This document shows positions 24,791 through 36,327 of a stretch of DNA of 64,000 bases, piece after piece. Each line of letters begins with the position of its first letter. Positions within the stretch are counted from its first letter, which is position 1. The position numbers were made by a program, and so were the translations under genes. The stretch is from Saccharum officinarum. Its lineage: Eukaryota; Streptophyta; Magnoliopsida; Poales; Poaceae. The stretch lies in NCBI GenBank assembly GCA_020631735.1, contig CM036197.1:49275880-49339879 (forward strand), read 5' to 3'. Below the pieces are notes generated by a model that made no database searches, was not told the DNA's origin, and saw only the letters and a list, made by a program, of their open reading frames with translations.

Positions 24791-25973
24791 TCAATATGTG
24801 ATGGCAGATTGTTCGTCATGTGGTCCATCCTTGCAAACATCTGGGCCATAATTTCCTGTAATTCACTCTTAAATAAAAACATGTTGTTTGATAATGTTAG
24901 AAATCAAAAGAATTCCTATCAACTATTTATATGTGTCGGTGGAAACACACTCTCACACGTCTTACCAAGTTCTTACAAGGTTCTTACCAACGCAATACAG
25001 TGGACGGTAAAACTGGTGGCTGGTTCGTGATACCTGTGAGGGCGTGGTACCAAGATTGCAAGAATATTTTTCTGTACTGATCTGAGGTATATATGTGGAG
25101 CTTGGAAGGTACACAAAGAACAAATATATATATGTGGCACACAATTCAGTTATAGATAGCAATATTGAATAAATGTCCAAATTACTTGTCCTAGTTGCTG
25201 GCCTATACGTGTTCCTAGCACCAGTTGTGACACACAAGGGAGTAAAACAAGTATGAAAGGTAACAATGAAAATACGGACAAGGCAAAAGGCACCACAAAT
25301 AATAGAGCTATCAAGTATTCCTTATGCTCCTTTTGATCTTTTCTCTTCTCTTTTGCTTTTTTTTTCTTTTTTTGTCCAAAAATTTTTTATTAATTTTGCT
25401 TTTTTATATTTTTTTCTCAGCAAGGAGCATACAAAAATAAACCCTAAAAAATTTGAGCTCAATTGGATAAAAGATGTGGCCTATAGAAAATCAGGATTGT
25501 GCTCTAAAAAGCATATCAAAACTTGTGAGCCTGAAAACTCGATTTTTGTGATCGAATTTCGCAAATCTAATTTTTACAAACCCAGCTTTGCTGGGATGAA
25601 ACTAATCTAAAATTTTCTAGCATTCTCCGTAGATATAAAATTCTCCCTGTTTTGAGTTCGGATGCAAAAGTTGTGACTATTTTAAGGAAATAGCTCGAAT
25701 CAGGGTTTCAGTGGACATAAGAATTAAACTGATGGTGATACGGGATGGCGGCAGGTGGGGGGATCAACACAAACTAGAAAAGAACACAATATAAACCAGC
25801 AACAAGACTTTGACCTAGGACACAAACTCAACACGGCGGACTCTGAAACTGAAATATATAAAGGCTATGGCGTGGATGGTTGTAGGACCGGAAACAAATA
25901 TGGCGGTGGACTATGGGACGAAGGTGAAAATCAACTAAACTAGGATAAATGTGAACTTGACGGTTTACCTGAG

Positions 25974-25985
25974 GCTCTGATACCA
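25974..25985 (-). other. tRNA-iMet primer binding site
   Basis: The minus strand reads TGGTATCAGAGC, two bases after the end of the 5' LTR. This is the common plant retrotransposon site complementary to the 3' end of initiator methionine tRNA, and it fixes the element's orientation. Confidence 0.88.
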
Positions 25986-25987
25986 CT

Positions 25988-27179
25988 TGATAGGGACATG
26001 ATTCCTGATCTTCCGTCAGGTTTAGGATAAACAACGATTTGGTCGGAGAGCGACACACCGATCCGGCTTCAGATCACAAAGACCAAACCCTGCAACCTTA
26101 GCACCACATCTCCTCTGGTTATCAATCGTATCACAATCTGGTTGATCTCACCATGAAGGCTAATCTCTGCTGCAAATCGAAGAACACAAGCAAGAACAAG
26201 ATAAAACGCAACTCAATTGAAGTGACAATTGCAGATGAATGATTAAGCACTCAAAGTTGGGGTCTTGCAAACCGATAATGGTGACAGTTCAATGACAGAT
26301 TAATCTAAAGCAAAAGCAAAATCCTAACATAGGCGGTGGCTACTGATTATAAAGCCTAAGGGGCATCCAAGGACCCCTACTCATGTCGCTAAGAAGTCTC
26401 GACACGTTACAAAGGCCAAACGGCCCAAAAGACGGCGACACAGCGCCCTGACAGATTCTGGACGTCAACTTGTTTTGATGATTCCTATTCACTCCAATAG
26501 AATTTGGGTCTCAAACCAAAGTCATTGGTTAGATTATGAAATTATCTTTCCATCCATATGTGGATCATCCAAAAGGAGTCCGGATGCATCATGGGCGTCC
26601 ATTTTACTATAAACTGGTCCTGGAGCCCAAGATGGACTCGAACTTGATTTGGATTGGGCCTTCAACTTGGCTTGGACGCCCTTGCTTGACTCCTAAGGTG
26701 GTGGCCATGGAGGAGGACGTCCTTGGACATATCTTAGGTGTTCTCTATCTTCTTAGGGCGTGCTCCAACTTAGGCCTGGGTCCCAAGTGTGAATAACAAG
26801 CCCACGACGACGCCGTAGCACCTGACAGAAATAGCGGCAGAATGTCTCGATGATTTGGAGGCCTTGCCAATGTGATATTGAGGTGGGACTAGATCTATTT
26901 GAAAGCTTATCAAATAATATTTCCATTAAGTGATCATTGACCTCAATCACACTCCGGATGGATGAGTTATGATCTTCGCAATGAAGCACTGCCAGGCTGC
27001 CGACGAACTGAAAGTTCAACTTTAATGGACTTACACTTTGAGACATATTTGTATCTACATTCAAATAGCGACACGTACATGTGGAACCAAGTGAATTGTA
27101 CCCAAAATCACTATGCAAATATAGGAACGAGCACACCTTATAATCAATGGTCGTATCCGATGGTGTCATGTCCTCATCA
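25988..27179 (-). repeat. 5' LTR of the gag-only gypsy element
   Basis: A 1,192-bp direct repeat of 20,312-21,488. On the minus strand it begins TGATGAGGACATGACACC and ends CCCTATCA next to the primer binding site. Confidence 0.85.
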
Positions 27180-27194
27180 TTCTGCCACAACTGT

Positions 27195-27351
27195 GTAGCT
27201 TTTCCATTTCGTCTGCTAGTAAGAGCACTCCCAACGCAGACACTACCATAGTTTCTTTGTCAATTTATTATCTTTCTATTTATTGAACTTTACTGATGTG
27301 GCAATATATTTATTGAGGAAACAAGGACAAAAACTAAGAAACCATTTCCAA
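27195..27351. other. Short flank with MITE-like sequence, unassigned
   Basis: Sequence 'gagcactcccaacgcagacact' (about 27,226) resembles the start of a MITE, but I cannot see the matching right end, perhaps because of the next insertion. Confidence 0.25.
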
Positions 27352-27650
27352 GGCTAGTCTCAACGAAGAGTTTCAAGGCATTATTTCCAAGACTGGCATA
27401 TGATATAGAATAAAATAAAACATAGATGAAACACCCACTCTCAATGAAAAGTTTCATTTTATAGTTTTATAGACATTTAGTTTCATGACTCATAGAAAGT
27501 TGGTAGTCGTGTCAAGAGAGTTTCATCCTCATGAAACTCACTTCTTCTCTCTCTTCTTAAAAACATTGCCACCTTATTAAAAGTGCTTATGTGGTAGTTT
27601 ATTAAATCCATGCAAATGAAACTTTGATGAAAGTTTCACTGAAACTGGCC
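27352..27650. mobile_element. Tourist-like MITE (GGCYAGTYTCA termini)
   Basis: Imperfect terminal inverted repeats: GGCTAGTCTCAAC at the left, and GGCCAGTTTCAGTG when the right end is read in reverse. Flanks are caa and taa. Internal sequence repeats 'gaaactttcat' and 'gtttcat' motifs and resembles the MITE at 37,711-37,918. No coding capacity. Confidence 0.6.
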
Positions 27651-28364
27651 TAAAGAAGAAATTGTATCTATGCTTCAATCAAAGTTGAAGATATCATGCC
27701 TATCATGTTGGGGAAATCCTCTCTGGTTTCTACTAATGCTTTCAAAGAGAATTACAAAAAGGTATAATACACTACTACAAAAAACTTTACCGAGGCAGGC
27801 AGAAATGATTAACCGAGGCGGACATTGCAACCGCCTCAGTCAAAAGGTCATGGTAAATTGGATATTTTCCGAGGCGGTTCGATGCCTGCCTTAGTTAATT
27901 GAATAAAAAACAAAAAGGAAAACCAGTGGATAAGCCCATCAAGCCCATCCACGCAGCGCCACTCCGCTCGCCGGATCTGCGGCACCACTGATCTCCGCCG
28001 CCATACCCGCTCGCTAGATCCGAGATCCTCCTTGCCGGATCAGGCTTCTCCTCGCCGGATCTGGCGGTGGCCGCTTAGATCCGGGCTCGTCCTCATCGGA
28101 TCGAGCTCATCCTCGCTGGATCTGGTGGTGGCCACCGCCCTGTGCTTCTTGCAGCCTCCAGCAGCGTGTGGGAGGAGAGAGGTTAAGGGAGACCGCGCCA
28201 TCGAGTCCCGCCACCACTGGAGCCTAACGGGAGGCTGCGCCACCGAGCCGCTGGAGCCCGATGGGAGGCTGCACCATCGAGCCCCCACTGCGCCACCGAG
28301 CTCTGCCACCGCGCCTCCAAGATCTGATGGGAGGCCACGCCATCGAGCCTGGATTTGGCGACGG

Positions 28365-28510
28365 GAGGGGAGGGGAGGGGGCGCCGGGAGGAGAGGGGAG
28401 GGGCGCCGCTGGGATAGGGAGGGGAGGGGGCGCTGTCGGGATGGGGAGGGGAGGGCAGGGGGAGGGAAGGGGAGAGGGGCATCGGGAGAGAAGGGGAGAG
28501 GGCGCGCTGA
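28365..28510 (+). repeat. GGGGAG-rich low-complexity tract inside the CACTA element
   Basis: Irregular repeats of ggggaggggagg with inserted 'gcgccggg' blocks. It creates overlapping open frames on both strands (Gly/Arg-rich one way, Pro/Ser-rich the other), which are compositional artefacts. Confidence 0.7.
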
Positions 28511-28549
28511 GGGGCATCGACCTGGGGAGTGAGAGTGAGGGAGAGCCAG

Positions 28550-28993
28550 TGTTGGTGTTGGATGGTCAACAACTCGTCACGGGGTTACCCGGGACGATGA
28601 TTGGTGGGCTTCGACGTACGCGGAACACGACGGTGAACGCAAAGAGACGGATGGTTTATACTGGTTTGGGCCCTCGTAATCAAGTAATAGCCTTTACATC
28701 TAGTCGGCGAATTGTCTTTTGTGTTGGATTATTGGTATGATTGTGTGTAAAGGGGGGTGCACCGTATCTCTCTTTATATAGGAGAGAGGTTAGGGGCACA
28801 CATTAGTCCTGGCCGGTTACAATAGAAGAGTTCTAGTCCTATTACAGAATCTAGCTTTCTTAGTAAGCCAACTAAGTTGATCTTAAATAGCTCTACGCCA
28901 CCTTGTCTCGTGTCCTTCAGCAGATCGTGGGCCAGCCCATGGCCCATCCAAGCAATAATCCATATGTGGAACCCCTAGGACCCTGGTCCGTCA
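28550..28993 (+). mobile_element. Small solo LTR (444 bp) within the CACTA element
   Basis: It begins TGTTGGTGTTGGATGG and ends CCTGGTCCGTCA, with flanks gccag (28,545-28,549) and gccgg (28,994-28,998), a TSD with one mismatch. A TATA-like 'tttatatagg' near 28,774 supports an LTR identity. No internal domain. Confidence 0.65.
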
Positions 28994-29352
28994 GCCGGCT
29001 GAGTGGGGGGGAGTGAGTGAAACCCTAGTTCTCCTCCTGTATATATAAACCCGATATGTATTGATATGGGCTTTTTGTTGGGCCTCGGGAATATTAACCA
29101 AGGCGGGCTTTATAAGGGGTCTACCTCTGAAAATAGGGGTATGAGGCCCGCCTTTGTTAATATATTTTAGGAGATGGTTCTTTTTTGACCGCCTCGGTAA
29201 AACAATTTTGCGAGGTGGTTGGCTGCGACTGTCTCGGTTAATAAAAAATGACCGCCTCGGTTAATCCTATGCATTAACCGAAGCGGTTTAAAAGTCTGCC
29301 CGCCTCCAAGACCAATTTTAAAACGTCTCGCAAAATATTTTGTGTAGTAGTG

Positions 29353-29510
29353 ATATGTAAATATAATTGGTGAAGAATCTAATGATATAATCTGGTATGG
29401 TAAATTTATTATTTGATTATATAAATTTGGTTAAACTTTAGATACTTGGACTCTTCTGGAGAGCTAGAATAACTTATAATTTAGGATGGAAGGATTACTA
29501 TTTTGTTCCA
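29353..29510. mobile_element. Right part of the MITE split by the CACTA element
   Basis: Sequence from 'atatgtaaatataattgg' to 'acttataatttaggatgg' parallels the right half of the MITE at 45,239-45,481. The text just left of the CACTA ('gagaattacaaaaaggtataata') parallels its middle. Confidence 0.55.
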
Positions 29511-31218
<1,708 letters not shown>

Positions 31219-31316
31219 GGGCTTGTTTGGATTACGGGAAAAAAATCATGTTCTTGTGTTTTTTCTGTGAAATTCCTGCAAGATTCTTGTGAAATTACTG
31301 TGTTTCAAATAGGCCC
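31219..31316. mobile_element. Short MITE (98 bp)
   Basis: Left end GGGCTTGTTTGGAT, right end read in reverse GGGCCTATTTGAAAC, flanked by tga on both sides (31,216-31,218 and 31,317-31,319). The termini recall the GGCCTTGTTTAG family found at 45-52 kb. Confidence 0.55.
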
Positions 31317-33258
31317 TGAACCCTAAACTAAGCCAAGGTTTCAGGCTCTCAGGCACCTGCACCGTGCCAACGAATTCAACGCATGACAGGAAAAGAAAAA
31401 AATTAGTGTGTGCATCCTTCTTCAGAGCTCATCCTGGCAGGCCGCAGGCCAGTAACACCGTAACGGCTTGCTATGACTTTCTTGGAACAGAACCGATTCG
31501 GCGCGCTCACAAGTGTCTCCATCGGCGACATGGGCGCATGCATCACACCGGCCTTGCGTTGTCGGTCTGTACTCTGTAGTCGTGCACCCTATTTGTCTCA
31601 CCATGTGGAAGGACTCGGGAAGCGGCATTGCAGGTGCAGAGTGCTGCCACAGACAATAGAATAGGGCCCAGACAATATTATGCATCCTTCTTGAACCAAA
31701 TCAGTGCATGCGGTTTGCCGTATAAAGAACTTGGTCGGCAGCAGGGACCAAAATTTGTCCAAAAACAAAAGGCTCGGAGGAGCCTCGGACTCGGAGCAAC
31801 CAATTACGGTACGGTTTTGCCAAAGCCGTGCTGGGCAGCCTGACACACATCGTATCAGACTGTCAGTATGTGTGGCACGGACGCACGGGCCGTGGTCATT
31901 GCCGATCGGATGTCGTGCACAGCCCATTTCTCGAATCGAGCCCACAAGACCAATCACGGAAAGCCCACTACATATTTCTGAGGGCTTAGTGTGTGTGGAT
32001 TCGGATGCAGTCGGCCCGTGGCAAGCTCGCTGCTCTAACTAAGCGCATTGTGTTGCTAAAAAACAAAAAAAAACTAAGCGCGCTGTGGACTGCTCTCCCC
32101 AAAGAAAACGAGAANNNNNNNNNNNNNNNNNNNNNNNNNNNNNNNNNNNNNNNNNNNNNNNNNNNNNNNNNNNNNNNNNNNNNNNNNNNNNNNNNNNNNN
32201 NNNNNNNNNNNNNNCCTGCTTGATCTGGATTTCACGCTGCTGGCCGTGCTGCTGCGGTGCGGAAGCTCATCACGCCTGTTTTTTTCAGGAAGCAAGCTGC
32301 TCTGCATTCAGATTCAATTCTTCGAGAACTCAGCAATCCAAGCCACGGCCGCGGGGGTGGGTTTGGATGGATCCCACGCGTTCGTTGCAGCATCTGTTCC
32401 TTGTCGGCGTCAGGCGCCGGCCATGCCGCGATAAACCGGCACGCAACTCCTCGCGCGCGCGGCTGGGCGCCGTCGCTGTCCACATGAATTCACCCAGGCG
32501 AGTCTTCGGTCTTCTCGTCCGGTGGCTGGCTGACAAGCTTTGCGTGAGGGCTTCCGTCGTGGCCACACGCTGGCGGTGCGATCGACGAACACGGCTCGAT
32601 CTGATGGGTACCGCCGCACCCGACGCCGGACAACTGGCAGGGGAGCAGCCAGTGATGGCTCGTTTCAGAGTCGAGTCGCTGTACATTCAGCGGCAGGGTA
32701 CCGTCTCCGTTCGTATCGTCTCGTCTCCCTGCGTGCAAAGTGTGGCCGCTTTAGAGCTGCAAGAATCTGAATCTTCTAGAACTTTCTGAAGATTGATGCC
32801 CTGTATTCAGAGCTCTGAAACTTAGTTCGGTTTTCTGAAAAAACAAAATCTGAAGCTTATCAATCGATGGGATAGTAAACTGGGCTCGGTCTATTTTATA
32901 CTGGGCTTGGGCTCCTCCTGAGAACCCAAACAAGCCCAGTTCTGTCGGCAACCGCCCGATGGAAATCCGACGGCGCAGAGATCCGTCGCAACACGACGGC
33001 GGACTTTGTGTGCGGCTGACGGGATGAGGAGGGGGCAGGCTGCTGCTGAGTGCTGAGGCCGTTGCGACGCAACGCGGAAACCCGTTGGTTGACACGGTGG
33101 CGTGCTGATCTGCTGGATGCCGTGTTGGGTGTGATTGGAGTGTTGGGTGAGGGCTGCCAAAGTGGCCGAAAAGGGCGGCGATGCCCACAAACGGCAGCTG
33201 CAGGTCGCCTTCCGGCATCCCTTTCCCTTTTCACTCGGCGCAAGTGCAAGAATAGGTA
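31317..33258. other. Intergenic region containing the assembly gap, no gene recognised
   Basis: GC content rises on both sides of the gap. Overlapping open frames on both strands (for example through 32,085-32,789 and 32,891-33,397) show no recognisable domain and are taken as chance. Confidence 0.35.
32115..32214. other. Assembly gap of exactly 100 N
   Basis: A run of 100 N, the conventional placeholder for a gap of unknown size. Sequence order across it is from scaffolding and its real length is unknown. Confidence 0.98.
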
Positions 33259-33499
33259 GGCCCTGTTTAGTTCCAGAAAATTTTGCAAATTTTTTCAGAT
33301 TCTCCGTTACATCGAATCTTTGGACACATGCATGAAGCATTAAATATAGATAAAAAATAAAACTAATTACACAGTTTAGACGAAATGGACGAGACAAATC
33401 TTTTAAGCCTAATTAGACCATGATTAGATAATATTTACCAAATAACAACGAAAAGCACTACAGTGCCATTTTGCCAAATTTTTCGGAACTAAACCGGCC
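33259..33499 (+). mobile_element. GGCCTTGTTTAG-family MITE, copy 1
   Basis: Starts GGCCCTGTTTAGTTCC and ends GGAACTAAACCGGCC, 241 bp, with the family's conserved middle ('atcgaatctttggacacatgc', 'aattagaccatgattagata'). Flanking 3-mers (gta/tct) do not match. Confidence 0.75.
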
Positions 33500-33994
33500 T
33501 CTAGACTGGTCGTCCGGGTGGTGGAGCTCTGTCTGGACTGGACAGCTATATGAGGGGTGGAAAAATATCCGATGGAGGAACGAATCATACCGGCGTTCTG
33601 AATTTAGAATGATCAACTCGAACCGAAATCTCCTCTTTTTATATCTCTCTCGAAAGAGGCAGAATTTTTGCGTTCCAGGATGCATGGTTGCACTTGCACG
33701 GGCTAGGAGCAGAGACGCCGGGCCTACCCTGAGAGTACACACGACCGAAGAAACGCAGGGTCACTGTAGTCCCCGACACTACACGCAGGCAGGTCCGTCG
33801 CTGAAACCCGCCTCGCTGTCGTCCCTGCAGCTCCGGACCATATTCGCATTACCGCCGGCATGTGCCGATGCTTGCATGGCGCGCGCTAGCCGCCTCCTCC
33901 TCCGCCTTCTTCGCCGTCCAGACCCATGGAAATGCCGCACGCACGACAGTTGGTCAGCTGCCAGTTGCCACCGGCTGGCGGGGGCAGTGCAGAG
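33500..33994. other. Spacer, no gene recognised
   Basis: Open frames are present but show no domain. The last eight bases (gtgcagag) form the TSD of the next element. Confidence 0.35.
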
Positions 33995-35042
33995 TAGGTC
34001 TGCTAATGGGTTGGGTTCAAATGGGTTTAATGGGTTAGGTTTTCAAATGGGTGCACTCTGGATGGGTGGGAATGGGTTGATTTATTTAGCGGGTTGGGTC
34101 GGGTTGGGTTTAATAGAAAACTGGGTTGGATGGGTCGGGATTGGGTTCTTTTTTTTGTGGGTTTGAATGGGTTGAGCCCATGGGTTGATGTTGAATTTTT
34201 AATATATCACAGTATACATATATATTGATTTGTAATTTGTTTAGCTTTTGATGTAGGGCCCACATGCATATTTTGCTATGCTAATTGGCACGGATTAGCC
34301 TCATGACATTTTGAATCCAGCTTAATTTATTTTGGTCAATTTTGACAAAATTTTATAATGTGAACACGAGCTTTTATTTCTAGGGTCCGGCTTCGAGGTG
34401 GGGCCCACATATTCATTTGGCAGTGCCAACTGGCATGAAATAGCTGCTTGTTACATTAAATCATCTGCAACAAATTTTAGTCAATTTCGACAAAATTTTA
34501 TAATGTGAACGCGAGCTTTTATTTCTAGGGTCCGGCTTCGAGGTGGGGCCCACATATTGATCTGGCAATGCCAACTGGCATAAAGTAGCTGCTTGTTACG
34601 TTAAATTATCAGCAATAAATTCTAGTCAATTTCGATAAAATTTTATAATGTGAACGCGAGCTTTTATTTCTAGGGTCCGGCTTTGATGTGGGGTCCACAT
34701 ATTGATCTGGTAGTGCCAATTGGCATAAAGTAACCGCTTGTTACATTAAATCATTTGCAACAAATTTTAGTCAATTTCGACAAAATTTTATAATGTGAAC
34801 GCGAGCTTTTATTTCTAGGGTCCGGCTTTGATGTGGGCCATATGTCTTATCCAAGCATATATATACATTTTTATGTAAGCCCATGGATTTTTGTAGCAAA
34901 CCTGTGGGTTTAATTAGTTTATGGGTTGGAATGGGTTGGGTTGAAACTATAAAAATATGGAATGAGTTGGGTGAAAAAAGAGAGTTAATTTGTTATGGGA
35001 TGGGTTGGATATAGGGTGGGTTCTCACCGATTAGCAGGCCTA
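33995..35042 (+). mobile_element. Non-autonomous hAT-like element with internal tandem repeats
   Basis: Perfect 8-bp duplications gtgcagag flank it (33,987-33,994 and 35,043-35,050), the hallmark of hAT insertion. Termini are TAGGTCTGCTAATGGGTT at the left and, read in reverse, TAGGCCTGCTAATCGGTG at the right. Both subterminal zones (34,005-34,190 and 34,900-35,030) are full of 'atgggttgggtt' motifs, likely transposase binding repeats. The core holds four copies of a 145-bp unit. No protein is encoded. Confidence 0.82.
34335..34850 (+). repeat. 145-bp tandem repeat, about 3.5 to 4 copies
   Basis: The landmark 'ttttataatgtgaac' recurs at 34,351, 34,496, 34,641 and 34,786, exactly 145 bp apart. 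Each unit carries 'tagggtccggctt' and 'tggggcccacata'. A more diverged copy precedes the array (about 34,240-34,330). Confidence 0.85.
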
Positions 35043-36327
35043 GTGCAGAGCCTCCTATCCACATCCATCCTCAGATGCACAGCGAGATGCTGCCCAGGGT
35101 GCCAGAACACGACCGTGACGAGGGCGGGATGTGATTCCTTTGAATGCCACCGCCTGCAGCCTTCTCGTGCTCGGTGGCGGCGGCTGGCTGCGTCGTTGAG
35201 CTACAGAAAACTGGTGGTACTACTTGTCATGCGTACAGCGCGACGGCGACCACGCATGATGACGTGCGCCTGCCTTTGCCTTCACTTCCCTTTCCGATGT
35301 GGTGGCCTAACACCCACCCAACCCAAGCCGAACACGAACCCCATGCAACACGACGCGAGCATCACCGGCAGGCGCTGCTCACCCTCCCTGATGCTGATCG
35401 CCGCTTCGTCATCACGGTTAGTTAGCGATCGTTGGCCATGATGGGTTGGCAGGCATGATTGCATCCATGCAGTAATCCTCAGCTAGCTAGCTGCCGGCCG
35501 GCGCACGAAGGAAGTGACGAGGAAGCGTGCGGCGGGCGGGCGGGCGGGCCGGCTGACCTAACACGGATTTGCGCACCAGCCGACAGCTAACTGCGTAGGT
35601 AAGAAAAAAAAAAGTCTGTTCGTTTCGCTGGTTTATTGTGCTGAAAGCACTGTTCGCTGGTTTGTTGCGAGAGAAAAAATACTGCTGGATGACTGCTGAA
35701 CAGGGCGAAAGGCGCGGGCGGACGGACGACGGATGCCGATGAGAACGAACGAAACAACTGGATCATGTCAAGCGGACGGCGGGGGGATTAGTTTATGATG
35801 GAATACAGGCGGCAGCGCGCGCGGCAGTAAAGAAAAGATCGCTGTCAAGCAAGGGGGCAGGCGGATTCCATTTGAATAATCATAGTAGTGGAGTACTAAT
35901 CGCTGCTGCTTATCTACTCGGAAACAAGCAAAAGAGATAGAGGGAGGGAGAGACGAGGATGATGACTTGTTTTTCTTATCACTGTTACAGCTGTCCTTTT
36001 TGACATTTGGAAAGACCGCCACTTGTGGCCGCCTCCTCCGTCTCCGCCTGCCCGCCCGCCCACGCCGCCCACCCCCGCCCCAGCTGCGTGCCCTCCCCTC
36101 GTGCTTATCCACAAACCCTCGCCGCCCGACCGCCGACCATCCAGTCCAGTCACCGAGGACGACGGAGACGGAGATGGACGGGTTGGCAGGCGGCCGGGTC
36201 AGCTGGATCGTCGCACGTACGTGGAGACGGGGACGACAGCGGCATGCTGTGCTGGGCGTCGTCGCGGGAATGGGAACAACCAATAACGGACGTCGTTGAC
36301 GTTGAGCCTTGCGATGTCGCTCGCTTG
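35043..36327. other. 3' flank of the ERF gene
   Basis: Minus-strand downstream region of the ERF gene. I cannot place the poly(A) site: no clear AATAAA lies on the minus strand within 500 bp of the stop. A short MITE-like segment lies at 35,614-35,706. Frames overlapping 35,768-36,802 are shadows of the ERF gene's GC-rich sequence. Confidence 0.4.
35614..35706. mobile_element. Short CTGTTCG MITE-like segment
   Basis: Text 'ctgttcgtttcgctggtttattgtgctg' to 'ctgctgaacagggcg' has inverted CTGTTC/GAACAG ends. A related piece is embedded at about 50,330-50,425 ('gagagaaaaatact', 'cgataagttcaagc'). Confidence 0.5.

Larger units (their letters stand above)
20312..27179 (-). mobile_element. Gag-only Ty3/gypsy-type retrotransposon inserted in LTR B
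   Basis: Two direct repeats of about 1.18 kb (20,312-21,488 and 25,988-27,179) are LTRs of one minus-strand element. A primer binding site for initiator methionine tRNA follows the right-hand (5') LTR and a polypurine tract precedes the left-hand (3') LTR. After removing nested LTR H, only about 2.7 kb of internal sequence remains, with a decayed gag and no protease, RT, RNase H or integrase. It is either internally deleted or a non-autonomous element that depended on another's enzymes. Flanks (ttgta left, ttctg right) match at three of five bases. The LTRs differ by many substitutions and a 30-bp indel, so the insertion is not recent. Confidence 0.85.
16365..27189 (+). mobile_element. Gypsy-type solo LTR 'B', split by a later gypsy insertion
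   Basis: It starts TGTAACATCCC at 16,365. The left part continues to 20,311, and the last ten bases (ttctgccaca) lie at 27,180-27,189 after the inserted element. The flanking 5-mers actgt at 16,360-16,364 and 27,190-27,194 are identical, which proves the boundaries. Without the insert the LTR is about 3.96 kb, matching C (about 4.05 kb). Shared blocks with A and C include the GC-rich segment (17,330-18,130), 'ggcaagccccgg' (about 18,968) and the 'gagtactcagggttt' block (about 19,890). No internal domain, so a solo LTR. The many small frames in the GC-rich part are not genes. Confidence 0.85.
27770..29352. mobile_element. Non-autonomous CACTA (En/Spm-type) transposon
   Basis: The left end is CACTACTACAAAAAAC and the right end TTTTGTGTAGTAGTG, forming the CACTA inverted repeat. 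Flanks are ata on both sides (27,767-27,769 and 29,353-29,355), the expected 3-bp TSD. Subterminal repeats based on CCGAGGCGG/CCGCCTCGG occur near both ends (27,785-27,890 and 29,090-29,320), where a CACTA transposase would bind. The middle is GC-rich purine-biased DNA (28,030-28,540) plus a solo LTR (28,550-28,993). No transposase frame is present. It landed inside an older MITE, whose right part resumes at 29,353. Confidence 0.9.

Noticed and set aside
28032..28740. Gly/Arg-rich frames
   Set aside because: Produced by a ggggagg low-complexity tract in a CACTA element and by a solo LTR.
33995..34190. Telomere-like GGGTT-rich sequence
   Set aside because: Units are irregular (atgggttgggtt) and not the plant TTTAGGG repeat. 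They are subterminal repeats of a hAT-like element.
34335..34850. CRISPR-like regular repeats
   Set aside because: The whole 145-bp unit is repeated with no unique spacers, and this is a plant nuclear sequence.
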